Source: an uncultured bacterium (GTDB lineage: Bacteria > Verrucomicrobiota > Lentisphaeria > Victivallales > UBA1829). From it: a DNA stretch of 64,000 nt. Position 1 is the stretch's first letter, and every line of letters starts with the position of its first letter. Below, piece by piece: positions 26,414 to 34,889 of this stretch. Where the stretch lies: contig CASEYW010000186.1 in the NCBI GenBank assembly GCA_949292215.1, positions 1 to 64,000 of the forward strand, in the 5' to 3' direction. The notes under the pieces were generated by a model. That model did no database searches and was not told where the DNA came from. It saw only the letters and a list, made by a program, of their open reading frames with translations. A program made the position numbers and the translations under genes.

Positions 26414-26677
26414 TATTTCAGACGACATAAATACTTCCAAAACAGGAAAATACAAGGAAATCTTTCTAATTTTTCAAACCGGATCAAGAATAAGAAAAAC
26501 AAAACCGATCATCTGAAGCGGGAGGCCAGCCTCTCACTGCAGTATTTTTCCCGCTGGCCCTGGCCCTGCTGAATCTCGTTGAAAAAACTTTCCGCAGCGA
26601 TCCGGAACGGAAAAACAGCAGGACACATCGTCTTCCGAAATCCAATTCCGAAATGGAATCCAATTTCCCGGGAAAGC

Positions 26678-27040
26678 TTATTTATCCAACTTTTCCTGAT
26701 TGTACTTTCTCGCCAGAGCAACAATTTCCAGAAGTTTTTCCTTCTGAACCTCCTCCGGCAGATCCCCGAACGTATCCAGGAGAATGCGCTGATCTGTGCT
26801 CAATTCGAGATATTTTGATCCAAGACTCACTTGCTTCTGCGGCTTTTTTCCCAGATAAGGCTTAACCAGAGGATACATTTTGTTCCAGGTTTCATCTTTG
26901 ATGGACTGTGTTTCCTTGCGAAGGTATTTTGTGACCGTGTCCGCACTCACATTCGCCAATCGGGCGAACTCGGAAACGGATTCATATCCCTCCGCAATAC
27001 ATCTGTGAAGTGCTTTGACAATATCGTCTGTAAGTTTCAT
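26678..27040 (-). CDS. Small helix-turn-helix protein
   Basis: The 120-residue protein has an N-terminal helix-turn-helix (SVSEFARLANVSADTVTKYL, about residues 21-40) like those of Cro/C1 repressors, then a linker rich in Lys and Gln and a C-terminal helix (DLPEEVQKEKLLEIVALARK). No sensor domain is seen. GGGAGG precedes the ATG. Its gene is upstream of the GH2 gene on the same strand, 300 nt away, so co-regulation is possible but not shown. Target unknown. Confidence 0.78.
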   Translation of the reverse strand: MKLTDDIVKALHRCIAEGYESVSEFARLANVSADTVTKYLRKETQSIKDETWNKMYPLVKPYLGKKPQKQVSLGSKYLELSTDQRILLDTFGDLPEEVQKEKLLEIVALARKYNQEKLDK

Positions 27041-27072
27041 TCTGGCATTCCTCCCTGTGAAAACCTGTATTT

Positions 27073-27100
27073 AAATTACCCGTTTCCATTCACGAATCAA
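27073..27100 (-). promoter_or_regulatory. Promoter of small HTH gene
   Basis: On the minus strand TTGATT (27095-27100) and TAATTT (27073-27078) are separated by 16 nt, 33 nt upstream of the start codon. The adjoining 27101-27212 shows no feature. Confidence 0.5.
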
Positions 27101-27212
27101 GCGGAAAAGCAAAAATAAATGAAGGATTCCGTCATTCTCCGCCGATTTTCAACGGGACCGCACCGGGATTTCCTATTCTGGCGGAAGCGGAACGCTGCGG
27201 ACGGAAGGATTT

Positions 27213-27734
27213 TTATGTCCGTCTCTGCCTGTTCCGCAGCCGCTCCCTGGCATCGGCGAACAGTTCCAGAGAAAGACTCGAACCGATAAAATCCATCAGC
27301 ATGATCGCGAGAGGAAACAGCAGAGCGGAAAAAACCGCTGTAATCACGGCATCCGCACCGGCATCAAGAATGGACTGCAGCGTAAAACCGCTGTGAATCA
27401 CAGCAGGTGGAAACTGGGCAAGAAAAGGAATAATGGCTCCCGGGATAATCAGGAGAGAAATGGAATCCTGCTCCGTCTGATGCAGCCAGAATGCGGCAAA
27501 ACAGACGATTGTCAGAAGAAAAAGAGCTGTCCACGGATTGGCTGCTCCGAAACAGAAATCCAGAACGCATCCACCGAAAAACGCAACAAAAATACCGGAA
27601 GTATGCCCGAAAACATAAGTGGTATAAAAGACCAGCGGAGCAAGCAGCATCACCTTGATTCCGCAGGACTCAGCAAGGACTTCTCCGAGAATTGCCGCAA
27701 ATGTAAACAGAAACAGATAACAGAAACGTGTCAT
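27213..27734 (-). CDS. mreD: MreD-like rod shape protein
   Basis: The 173-residue protein is nearly all hydrophobic, with about five membrane segments (starting LFTFAAILGEVL) and the FGGCVLDFCFG motif that resembles the MreD signature. MreD works with MreC and MreB in the elongation complex that guides lateral peptidoglycan synthesis. It overlaps mreC by 4 nt and ends the operon. No mreB is adjacent. Call rests on topology and linkage. Confidence 0.82.
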   Translation of the reverse strand: MTRFCYLFLFTFAAILGEVLAESCGIKVMLLAPLVFYTTYVFGHTSGIFVAFFGGCVLDFCFGAANPWTALFLLTIVCFAAFWLHQTEQDSISLLIIPGAIIPFLAQFPPAVIHSGFTLQSILDAGADAVITAVFSALLFPLAIMLMDFIGSSLSLELFADARERLRNRQRRT

Positions 27735-28606
27735 TGCGGAATTTTCCTTGTATAAACTGCAAGAAATTTCACGGCGTCCATCTCAATAAAGGGTTTCATC
27801 TCCACTTCTGCAAACATCTGGTCCCGAATTGTCGCGACGTGCCCGGAAGCATTCCGAATCACCGTACCGATCAGAAGACCGTGCGGGGTGTGAGAAGAGA
27901 TTCCGGAAGTAGCCACTGTTTCGCCCTCGGCATAGGTGCCGTCCGCCGGCAGATATTTGATCAACGGACGGCGGGAATAGGTGCCGAATTCAAGTCCGCC
28001 GCAAAGACGAGATGTTGCCAGAATCACACTCAAATGGCACTCATCGGAATACAGGGTGATGACTGTTGCCGTATGCCTGGATACATTTTTGATCCGTCCC
28101 ACCACCACAGGGCGTCCCCGCCGATCCGGTGCCACGACCAGATCCCCCGGAGCGATACCGTCTTTTTCCCCTCGATTGATGACAAATCGTTCACGCCACG
28201 TTGCAACCGATCTTGTCAGAATCTCCGCGAAAACCGGCTCATATCCCGTTTTTCTGGGAATGGAGAGCAGTGCCCGCAGTTTCCGATTTTCTTCCGAAAG
28301 CCCTTTCAGGAGAGCGTTTTCCGTTTCAAGCCGACTCTTTTCGCGGGATGTCGCCGCAAGCTGACGGGCCAGATCCCGCTTGGAATTAAACATCAGCCCA
28401 ACAGCAGCGGTTTTGTCTTCCGCTTTGACCGCGCAGGAAAAAAACGGACTCATGAAATCCCGCGAAAAACCGGAAAAAATCCGGCGGAACGACCGATATC
28501 CCGCAAGTACAACAATCACGCAAATCACTACAGCGCCGATGATGGAAGCGCCATGAAGATTTCGTGCAAATCTTCTTTTTTCATTCAAAGGATCATCCGG
28601 CTTCAT
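27731..28606 (-). CDS. mreC: Rod shape-determining protein MreC
   Basis: The 291-residue bitopic protein has one N-terminal membrane helix (about 19-40), a coiled coil (about 78-112; LAATSREKSRLETENALLKG) and the MreC beta-barrel domain with TRSVATWRERFVINRGEKDGI and VVGRIKNVSRHTATV. It forms periplasmic filaments that bind PBP2. It overlaps both neighbours by 4 nt: the upstream exported protein and mreD, so the three are translationally coupled. Confidence 0.92.
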   Translation of the reverse strand: MKPDDPLNEKRRFARNLHGASIIGAVVICVIVVLAGYRSFRRIFSGFSRDFMSPFFSCAVKAEDKTAAVGLMFNSKRDLARQLAATSREKSRLETENALLKGLSEENRKLRALLSIPRKTGYEPVFAEILTRSVATWRERFVINRGEKDGIAPGDLVVAPDRRGRPVVVGRIKNVSRHTATVITLYSDECHLSVILATSRLCGGLEFGTYSRRPLIKYLPADGTYAEGETVATSGISSHTPHGLLIGTVIRNASGHVATIRDQMFAEVEMKPFIEMDAVKFLAVYTRKIPQ

Positions 28607-29937
28607 TTCATTCCCGTTCGTTTACAGTAATGGTCGAGGATTTCAAGAGCCCGGTCAGAGATCCTGTCGGAATACACATTCTCAGAAAAACTCAACGAGT
28701 AGCGTTCTCCGATCGGAATCAGACGGTTCTCAGCTTCTTTGAGAATATTCTCCGTCAGACTCTGGATTTCAAGAGCCCGGAGAAATCTTTTTTCCGCAGC
28801 TGCAATGTTTGCAGCAGTCTGCTTTCCGAAATCACCGTTGCGAAACGACGTGATTTCATGAATCAGGCCGGAAAATGCCTCCGTAACGAGGGGCGGCGAC
28901 ATATAAAGCAGTTCCGTCAAACGGACCAGTGTCTCCGCCAGCTGGAGCTGCAGGTCAAGGTCCGGCTTTCCGTGCAGATTTCCCGCAAGTTCAACAATAC
29001 TGATCGTCCGCGAATTTCCTTTTGTATCCCGGAGGTCGATTCCAACCGCCTGCCGATAACTCGTTTCAAGATGCGCCACAGACATTGGCAGAAAACGACT
29101 GAGAAGCACACGCTCCGCTTCCCGGCGAAACCATTTATCCAGATCAAAAACGCCGTCCGTCAGGACAAACCGGCCGAATTTCTTTTTCGCATACGCCGCC
29201 AGATGAGAGTAAAACAACTCCCGGAACAACTCCGCCTGATTGACATCCGGCTTTCTGTAAATTCCGGCAAGGTACTGTTCAAGAAGCCCCTTTCTCATGG
29301 CCCCGGAACGAACACATTGCTCGAAGAGAAGCTGCGCCCATTCCTCATACATGATGCGGGAGAAGCCGTCGGCAGCATCGGGAACCGTTTCCAGGATATC
29401 TTTCAACTCGGGAAAGATCCCATGAGAAGCGAGCGCATACGCAGCGGGAAAGCGTCCGAATTTCAAATTGCGGAGTTTCCAGGAATCGGAAGCAGTCCGA
29501 CGTGCAATTCCGGCAAAGACCCACGAGTGCGGCATCTTCTTCTGCTGTTCCAGAGAAAGGCCGAGGCGGGAAAGAAATGTCCATCGGGCTACCTGTTCGA
29601 GTTTCCGGGGATCTTCGGACCAGGCGGAAAACCGTTCCGGCAGAAAAATCTGAATTTTATTTCCCCGATCCGGTTCCGCCTTGAAATCTCCTTTTCCATC
29701 GGGCGGCGGCACATGAAAGGTGCACAGAATCTCGCGCGGAAGCCCCCCTGTTACTCTCGGCAACGTAAGACGTGCAAGATTTCTGAACCGGAAAGCCAAT
29801 GTCTGGGAGTAATAGGAATCTCCCGGAACAGCGGCATCTCCGTCAAGAAACTTGAATTCATAGGACTCCTGCGTCCATGCCGCGGCAAACGCGGACAGAA
29901 GGAACAACACCATCAGTTTCAGCTTCATACATTTCAT
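28603..29937 (-). CDS. Exported protein of unknown function, coupled to mreCD
   Basis: The 444-residue protein has a signal peptide (about 1-21, ending FAAAWTQ) and a large soluble domain, so it is probably periplasmic. I recognise no family. The segment PHSWVFAGIARR (about 139-150) resembles the P-x-W-x-x-x-G-x-A motif found in M1/MA-like peptidases, but no HExxH is present. The C-terminal half is helical. It overlaps mreC by 4 nt, so it may take part in cell-shape or envelope assembly. The palindromic promoter lies 15 nt upstream. Confidence 0.83.
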   Translation of the reverse strand: MKCMKLKLMVLFLLSAFAAAWTQESYEFKFLDGDAAVPGDSYYSQTLAFRFRNLARLTLPRVTGGLPREILCTFHVPPPDGKGDFKAEPDRGNKIQIFLPERFSAWSEDPRKLEQVARWTFLSRLGLSLEQQKKMPHSWVFAGIARRTASDSWKLRNLKFGRFPAAYALASHGIFPELKDILETVPDAADGFSRIMYEEWAQLLFEQCVRSGAMRKGLLEQYLAGIYRKPDVNQAELFRELFYSHLAAYAKKKFGRFVLTDGVFDLDKWFRREAERVLLSRFLPMSVAHLETSYRQAVGIDLRDTKGNSRTISIVELAGNLHGKPDLDLQLQLAETLVRLTELLYMSPPLVTEAFSGLIHEITSFRNGDFGKQTAANIAAAEKRFLRALEIQSLTENILKEAENRLIPIGERYSLSFSENVYSDRISDRALEILDHYCKRTGMK

Positions 29938-29950
29938 CCGATCTCTGGAA

Positions 29951-29984
29951 GTGTAAATTTACACGTTCCCGCGTTGATTTGCAA
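29951..29984 (-). promoter_or_regulatory. Promoter of exported protein-mreCD operon with palindrome
   Basis: On the minus strand TTGCAA (29979-29984) and TAAATT (29956-29961) are 17 nt apart. The perfect 14-bp palindrome GTGTAAATTTACAC (29951-29964) covers the -10 box, which points to a repressor site. Confidence 0.6.
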
Positions 29985-30025
29985 CTTGAGAAAACGGAGG
30001 AAGCAAGAATTTTTAAAAGATTCGG

Positions 30026-30078
30026 AATAATAAAACGCGGTGTGATACCACACTTTTTCTTTTGAGGTATCACACCGC
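30026..30078 (-). terminator. Terminator with 13-bp perfect stem
   Basis: GCGGTGTGATACC (30037-30049) pairs perfectly with GGTATCACACCGC (30066-30078) across 16 nt. On the minus strand it is followed by GTTTTATTATT. It closes the candidate RNA unit that starts near 30425. Confidence 0.72.
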
Positions 30079-30425
30079 TTCTAAAAAACTGCCGCCAGCC
30101 GAAACCCGGCATACGCCCGTTTTTCCTTCGGTGCGGCGTTTCCCGCGATGTGAAACCTGATGTCGATTGGTACGTATGGATTCCAATGACCTTCACATCG
30201 CATTTTCCCGACTGAGCTTCAGTTTTCCAACCGGATGTTAATCTCCATTTTCAGTCTGCGAATCCGCAGAAACCAGCGATTCCCGCCGTTGAGTTTGAGT
30301 TTCCGGCTGAGCGGATCACTTACTCTCGCATCAGTCTTCCTGTGAGACAGAACTGTTAAAGATGACTACAGCTCCTTATTTTATGGGTTCATACCTGATC
30401 GATTCTTTCCTTCCTTCTGTCTCCA
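30026..30425 (-). ncRNA. Candidate structured RNA unit of about 400 nt
   Basis: A strong minus-strand promoter upstream and a strong terminator downstream enclose about 400 nt with no good open frame. Several stems are visible: TCTGCG-AATC-CGCAGA (30255-30270), GCGATGTGAA with TTCACATCGC (30145-30154 with 30192-30201) enclosing ATTGG/CCAAT, GCCG/CGGC (30098-30110), and the terminator stem. Motifs of RNase P RNA, tmRNA and 6S RNA were not found. The alternative is a decayed gene: one frame (30332-30081) reads with a single internal TGA and ends AYAGFRLAAVF, like the GFRL tail of formylglycine-generating (SUMF1) domains, and includes a 40-codon ORF at 30081-30203. Confidence 0.4.
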
Positions 30426-30431
30426 GTATAC

Positions 30432-30459
30432 ATTATACCACAAAAAATCAAAAAGTCAA
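30432..30459 (-). promoter_or_regulatory. Strong promoter without a downstream gene
   Basis: On the minus strand TTGACT (30454-30459) and TATAAT (30432-30437) are 16 nt apart. No CDS follows for 490 nt. The adjoining 30460-30628 is AT-rich with a short hairpin (TCTTCTGC/GCAGAAGA, 30528-30550) and no gene. Confidence 0.68.
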
Positions 30460-30628
30460 CCCCTGAAAATTAAAAAAAATGAATTTTTAAGATTTTATGA
30501 CTTTCAGGATTTTAGAATAAAGAAGTTTCTTCTGCCCGAGCAGCAGAAGATTTTCTTCCGAGAGAAAGCGTTTTCTAAATAACCGTGGATTTTATATTGG
30601 CAGGGACGGCCCCGGCAAAACCTCTTCT

Positions 30629-31459
30629 CTACGGGCTGACCGCAGCCGCCATCGGCCGGTTGAATCCCATAAAAAACGCATTTTTATAAGACTGCGGATT
30701 CACATAATACGGATTGTACGGGCTCACCCAGAGTTGCGGAAAAGTTACTGATGAAACATGTCCGTCAAAGTAAAGTACATTTCCGCTTCCTTTCACTGGA
30801 AGAAAATTCCGGTCTTCATCGACATTTTCCCGATAGTCTCCCGCTCCGTGACGATAGAACAGCGCATGTGTCCCGTAAGTGTCATAGACGCCCCGGTTGC
30901 TGGAATTCTTGCCCGTGTCAAAAAAACTGATGGCAACACTGGCCTGAGTCACGACATTCCGTTTGGCAACTCCGACAATGCTTGCATTCCAGTGTTCAAC
31001 CGCACCGTGAAGCGCGATATTATATGCGAAATGCCCTTCCCGATAGGAACCTTTTCCCCAGTTGAACATCGTATCCGGTTCCGCCGGGCATTTGAAGGTT
31101 CCTCCTTTTCCGTCCCTGCCCTCGAAATAAACTCCATACGGTTTCCGGACATCATCATTGCGCCCGCCGGAGAGAAGGAAAATGGCGCTCCAGTCCGCGG
31201 CATTCTCAAAATCATCTGCCTTATACGGCTTTCCGGGCGTGATATAATCGTCGTAATCATTGGAGTACAGATTTTCAGCGGAGCCAATCTGTTTCAGATT
31301 GCTTGCACAGCTGATCTGAAACGCTTTTCCTCTCGCCGATTTCAGCGCAGGCAGGAGCATTCCGGCCAGGATCGCGATGATCGCAATTACCACGAGGAGT
31401 TCTATCAAAGTAAAATTTCCGATTCTGAAAAAAGAATTATTGTTTCTCCAGCCTGCCAT
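30629..31459 (-). CDS. Prepilin-like protein (type II secretion pseudopilin family)
   Basis: The 276-residue protein has the prepilin motif [20 protein letters not shown] (about residues 14-33) with Glu at +5 and Asn at -1, then the conserved LLPALKSAR and [10 protein letters not shown], and the H-x9-DG-like tail ([13 protein letters not shown], about 228-240). Its promoter is strong and divergent from the GntR-type gene at 31614. No glycosidase follows it, so this pair may be a partial module. A GGGGAGAAG precedes the ATG. Confidence 0.92.
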   Translation of the reverse strand: MAGWRNNNSFFRIGNFTLIELLVVIAIIAILAGMLLPALKSARGKAFQISCASNLKQIGSAENLYSNDYDDYITPGKPYKADDFENAADWSAIFLLSGGRNDDVRKPYGVYFEGRDGKGGTFKCPAEPDTMFNWGKGSYREGHFAYNIALHGAVEHWNASIVGVAKRNVVTQASVAISFFDTGKNSSNRGVYDTYGTHALFYRHGAGDYRENVDEDRNFLPVKGSGNVLYFDGHVSSVTFPQLWVSPYNPYYVNPQSYKNAFFMGFNRPMAAAVSP

Positions 31460-31501
31460 TTTCTTCTCCCCGTCGCTGTTTCTACACTTTTACTTTATTA
31501 A

Positions 31502-31530
31502 ATTATAAAGTATTTTTTCGAAAAAGTCAA
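31502..31530 (-). promoter_or_regulatory. Promoter of prepilin gene 30629-31459
   Basis: On the minus strand TTGACT (31525-31530) and TATAAT (31502-31507) are 17 nt apart. Confidence 0.78.
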
Positions 31531-31613
31531 TAGAGAAAATGAATGAAAAAAAATTTTTCCTCTGTTTTTTCTTCCAGGATACGCTATATTATGAGAAACA
31601 GATCGGAATCAGA

Positions 31614-32669
31614 ATGGATCATATCAAAAAAACAGGCTCTCCGGCATATCTTGAAGCGCTGAAAAAACTGACCCGTCTCATTCACGCAGAATATCCGGAT
31701 GGAGGAAAACTGCCCGGCGCTCCGGAAATGTGCAGACGTCTCGGCATCTGCATGGTAACGTACATTAAGATCCTGAAAATCCTCTCCAAGGAATCCCTGC
31801 TTGTAACCTCGAAGGGACGCGGAGGGACGTATATTCCCCCGAAAAATGAACGCCGGCGCAAAATCGGCATCGTGGTCCGGAATGCAGAGGAATCCCCTTT
31901 TTTCGGAGAAATCCCGGTAATGACGGAAGCTCTCAAAACACTGAACAATGAGCGGTTTGTTCTGCATCTGTTACAGGCGTCACGAGTTGAGGACATCTAT
32001 GAAAAGGCTCTGATTCATGCTGTGGAGGGAATTCTGTGGTTCAACCCGGATGTGGAAGCGGTTCCCGCGATTACACAGATCCAGCGGGGAACAGACATAC
32101 CGATCATGACGCTCGATCTCTGGACTCGTGAACCGCGCCACCTGGTGGAGCAGGAAAACATCAACTGCGTCATGCAGGATTCCGAGTGGGAATACGAGCT
32201 CATCGCGGACTATGCCGTACAAAACGGTCATACCTCCATTCTCCGGATTGATAAGCCGAATGAAGTCTATTCGAATCGTTTTATGGAAGCCCTCCGGCAG
32301 AAGGGTATTCCTTTCACTCCGGATCGCTATATTCTCCCGGGAAATATCCGGAAACAGCTTCCGGGCAAACTGAGCGAAAAGCATCCTACACTTCTTATTT
32401 CAGAAGGCGGCTTTGCCGTTTACCGTCAGATCTGTGAACTTTTGAGTGCTCTCCCGGAACAGGAACGTCCGGCAATGCTGATCCGGGACGCTGGAAATCT
32501 ACCGGAAAAGGGAATAAAAAAGCTCTATCCGGGCATCCGGTTCGCAGGAACCATGAAAAGCGATTTCAAACGAATCGGCCGGGAGGGAGCTCTCATGATG
32601 GTGCGGCACCTCCGCAACGGAGAACCGCTCTGCCAAAAGAAAATCCGATGTTTCTCCATTCAGCCGTAG
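31614..32669 (+). CDS. GntR-type regulator with LacI-like sensor domain
   Basis: From ATG 31614 the protein has 351 residues: a winged-helix domain (about 10-75; LPGAPEMCRRLGICMVTYIK and SKGRGGTYIPP), then a sensor domain like periplasmic sugar-binding proteins. The frame opens at 31539, but TATATT (31585-31590) looks like its -10 box, so the internal start is preferred. It is divergent from a prepilin gene and resembles the regulator at 17966-19063 in build. It probably senses a sugar and controls the divergent gene; the ligand is unknown. Confidence 0.83.
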   Translation: MDHIKKTGSPAYLEALKKLTRLIHAEYPDGGKLPGAPEMCRRLGICMVTYIKILKILSKESLLVTSKGRGGTYIPPKNERRRKIGIVVRNAEESPFFGEIPVMTEALKTLNNERFVLHLLQASRVEDIYEKALIHAVEGILWFNPDVEAVPAITQIQRGTDIPIMTLDLWTREPRHLVEQENINCVMQDSEWEYELIADYAVQNGHTSILRIDKPNEVYSNRFMEALRQKGIPFTPDRYILPGNIRKQLPGKLSEKHPTLLISEGGFAVYRQICELLSALPEQERPAMLIRDAGNLPEKGIKKLYPGIRFAGTMKSDFKRIGREGALMMVRHLRNGEPLCQKKIRCFSIQP

Positions 32670-32695
32670 ACGGGGACGGGGATGCCGTCCCCGTC
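32669..32695. other. GC-rich hairpin between convergent genes
   Basis: GACGGGGACGG (32669-32679) pairs perfectly with CCGTCCCCGTC (32685-32695) over 5 nt. It lies between the ends of the GntR-type gene and hisF. No T run follows on either strand, so it is not a standard terminator, though it could act as a bidirectional stop or mRNA 3'-end stabiliser. Confidence 0.6.
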
Positions 32696-32733
32696 CCGTG
32701 GAAATGCTCCGGCTCAACGGAACCGATGAGGCA

Positions 32734-33495
32734 TCAGCGAACCGCCACACCGCTGCGTTTAAGATACGCCTTCAGTTCACCGATATCAATCATATGGAAA
32801 TGGAAAACGGAAGCGGCAAGCAGGATTTCAGCTCCGGCGTTTGCGGCCTCCAGGAAATGCTCCATTTTCCCAGCGCCTCCGGAAGCTACGATTTTGGCGT
32901 TGCAGGCATTTGCCATCGCTTTAATGACCGGAAGGTCATATCCGGTTCTGGCTCCGTCTCCTGCTTTGCTGGTGGGAAGAATCACTTCGACACCGTAGCC
33001 GTCAACCTTTTTTGCCCATTCGACGGCATCGAAACCGGTTGCGGTGCGTCCGCCATCAATGTAAACCTCATACCCGGAAGGCAGAGCCGGATTGACATCA
33101 ACATCAATGGCAACGGTCAGCACACCGCGTCCGAACTCCCGGATGATGTCGGGAATGATCTCCGGTTTGCGGAAGGCTGCACTGCTGACGGAAACCTTGT
33201 CCGCGCCCGCCTTCAGCACCGCTCCCGCAGACTTGACATCACTGATTCCCCCGCCGACCGTAAACGGCACTGTACAGACCTCAGCAACTCGGCGGACAAC
33301 CTCCAGAAGAGTACCGCGGTTTTCAACCGTCGCCGTAATATCCAGAAGAGCCAGTTCGTCCGCACCGGCAGCACAATAGGCTTTCGCGCATTCGACGGGG
33401 TCTCCCGCATCGGCGATTTCAACAAAATGGATTCCTTTGACGACTCTGCCGTTCTGCATATCCAGGCACGGCATGATAGTGACGGGATTGTTCAT
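32734..33495 (-). CDS. hisF: Imidazole glycerol phosphate synthase, cyclase subunit
   Basis: The 253-residue TIM-barrel enzyme joins ammonia from HisH with PRFAR to give IGP and AICAR in histidine synthesis. The start MNNPVTIMPCLDMQNGRVVKG matches the family, with the catalytic Asp at about residue 11. TVGGGI (about 79) and the second Asp in VAIDVD (about 130) are present. ATG 33495 follows AAGGA. No other his gene is near, so it stands alone. The longer frame to 33831 is spurious. Confidence 0.95.
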   Translation of the reverse strand: MNNPVTIMPCLDMQNGRVVKGIHFVEIADAGDPVECAKAYCAAGADELALLDITATVENRGTLLEVVRRVAEVCTVPFTVGGGISDVKSAGAVLKAGADKVSVSSAAFRKPEIIPDIIREFGRGVLTVAIDVDVNPALPSGYEVYIDGGRTATGFDAVEWAKKVDGYGVEVILPTSKAGDGARTGYDLPVIKAMANACNAKIVASGGAGKMEHFLEAANAGAEILLAASVFHFHMIDIGELKAYLKRSGVAVR

Positions 33496-33533
33496 GGAAT
33501 AGATCCTTTCTGAAAAATTGACATCCATTCGGA

Positions 33534-33562
33534 AATCTAATCGGAAAAGAAGAAAAAAGCAA
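33534..33562 (-). promoter_or_regulatory. Promoter of hisF
   Basis: On the minus strand TTGCTT (33557-33562) and TAGATT (33534-33539) are 17 nt apart, 38 nt before the hisF start. Confidence 0.5.
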
Positions 33563-33595
33563 GCCGCTTCCCGGAAAATTTTCTCTTTTCCCGTT

Positions 33596-33623
33596 TTGCA
33601 TTTTCCCGATTTCATGGTATAGT
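33596..33623 (+). promoter_or_regulatory. Promoter of lipoprotein gene 33667-34224
   Basis: TTGCAT (33596-33601) and TATAGT (33618-33623) are 16 nt apart, divergent from the hisF promoter. Confidence 0.6.
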
Positions 33624-33666
33624 GGATTGATTGAATGAATCCCAAGAACAAAGAGGAGTCACTGCG

Positions 33667-34224
33667 ATGCGAAAAATTGTTCAAAGTCTCATGCTTGCAT
33701 CTGCCGTTGTTTTCACCGCACTCTTCACGATATCCTGCGATACGCTGAACGCGCTGGAAAACCTCGGCAACAACGATCTGCTCAATCCCAGCACGCTGGA
33801 AAACACCCCGGATTATGTCATCTCCATCCACCGGGTGGTCAGATATCCCCGCGGCGAATCGGAGCTGGAGAAAGAGCTTCCGACCCTGACCGGCGGAAAG
33901 GTTTACATCAATGTGAATTCAGAACTTCACTCCCGCAACATTACAAAAATCGTTGCCATTCCGCGAAAGGACAATCCGGAAACCTTCGATCTGCAACTTT
34001 CTCTGGACCGCAGAGGCAAAATGCTCTGGGGAAATCTTTCCATTGCCTATCGGGGAGAGACACAGGCTATTGTGATTGACGGCATCCTCTATCGGCAGTT
34101 CAAACCTCGTCTGCTCGGGGAAGAGGCGGAAACGGTTCTCATTGATGGACCCTTTGACCGGAACACCGCAATGACCGTCGCCAAGAACAGTGAAAAGAAT
34201 TACAAGATCTTCAATCCGAAATGA
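33667..34224 (+). CDS. Putative lipoprotein of unknown function
   Basis: From ATG 33667, with GAGGAG upstream, the protein has 185 residues, a signal peptide and a lipobox-like TISC (Cys about 24). The mature part is a mixed alpha/beta domain with no family I recognise. Motifs include GGKVYINVNSELHSRNI and a basic-acidic mix near the end. The stop overlaps the next start by 4 nt, so it forms an operon with 34221-34889. An earlier frame start at 33631 lacks a ribosome binding site. Confidence 0.8.
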   Translation: MRKIVQSLMLASAVVFTALFTISCDTLNALENLGNNDLLNPSTLENTPDYVISIHRVVRYPRGESELEKELPTLTGGKVYINVNSELHSRNITKIVAIPRKDNPETFDLQLSLDRRGKMLWGNLSIAYRGETQAIVIDGILYRQFKPRLLGEEAETVLIDGPFDRNTAMTVAKNSEKNYKIFNPK

Positions 34225-34889
34225 TGATGGACGCCCGCAGCATCCTTTTTCCGCTCCTTGCTTTTCTTTTTGCCGGAGGGATGCTTTCTGCTCAGATCAA
34301 GGTTCCGCAGAAGGACAAAAATTCCTATCTTCGCTTTGAAATCAACGGCGTTCCGGACAAAATTGTTTCCAAAATGCAGCCGAATCCGAATGCAAGCGCC
34401 GGTTATGCCTCCTGGTACGGCCCAGACAAACATTACGTCCTGACGATCAACATGAAGGACGCGCTGACCAGCGACTGGACCGACCATTCCTTCACATTTA
34501 CCCCGAACCGCTCCGGCAAACTCTGGCTCAGAATCGGCGGACGATGGTCAAAAGATCCCGAAGAACGGAACTGGCTGCTGGTTAATCAGGTAAAACTCAA
34601 CGGGAAACTGCTCCCGAACGGAGATTTCAAGAAATACCGTGAAAAAAAACCGGATGTTTACCGCCCGAACAACTGGATCCTTCACAACCGCGCGGACTAT
34701 TATCTGGATGTCGGAGAAAACAAAACGCCAGCCTGTCTGGTCAATCATGACAGTCCGATCACCACCTCGTTCCAGGTCCGGGCGGGGGAACCGAACACCG
34801 TTACCATTCGGGTAAAAGTACCTCCGCGCCGTTTGATTCCCAAATATGCTGCACCGAAAAAGATCAGCCCGAAAAACCGGTTTTACTGA
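34221..34889 (+). CDS. Exported protein, likely carbohydrate-binding-like sandwich
   Basis: The 222-residue protein has a signal peptide (about 1-24, ending MLSAQ). The rest is strand-rich, with a segment like the beta-sandwich of CBM-type modules (SGKLWLRIGGRWSKDPEERN, VNQVKLNGKLLPNGDF). The C-terminus is basic. It overlaps the preceding lipoprotein gene by 4 nt and the convergent gene at 34883 by 7 nt. No enzyme motif is seen; sugar binding is inferred only from fold likeness. Confidence 0.75.
   Translation: MMMDARSILFPLLAFLFAGGMLSAQIKVPQKDKNSYLRFEINGVPDKIVSKMQPNPNASAGYASWYGPDKHYVLTINMKDALTSDWTDHSFTFTPNRSGKLWLRIGGRWSKDPEERNWLLVNQVKLNGKLLPNGDFKKYREKKPDVYRPNNWILHNRADYYLDVGENKTPACLVNHDSPITTSFQVRAGEPNTVTIRVKVPPRRLIPKYAAPKKISPKNRFY

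Noticed and set aside
26509..26724. 71-codon minus-strand frame in the gap upstream of the GH2 gene
   Set aside because: It overlaps the 3' end of the HTH gene, has no ribosome site and shows no recognisable motif.
29858..30196. 112-codon minus-strand frame across the hairpin at 30037-30078
   Set aside because: It reads through a terminator-like hairpin, a promoter and the start of the next gene. There is no ribosome site and no family likeness.
30026..30425. RNase P RNA, tmRNA or 6S RNA
   Set aside because: Length would suit the first two, but I found none of their conserved core motifs, no CCA-like end and no tRNA-like domain. It is reported only as an unassigned candidate.
30528..30550. 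TCTTCTGC/GCAGAAGA hairpin followed by TTTTCTT as a plus-strand terminator
   Set aside because: No plus-strand gene lies upstream that it could serve, and the stem is only 8 bp.
32669..32695. Hairpin as a Rho-independent terminator
   Set aside because: The stem is strong, but no T run follows on either strand, so it is listed as a hairpin only.
32734..33831. HisF frame extended to 33831
   Set aside because: The extra N-terminal 112 residues have no family likeness and would cross the divergent lipoprotein gene and the hisF promoter. The family start is at 33495.
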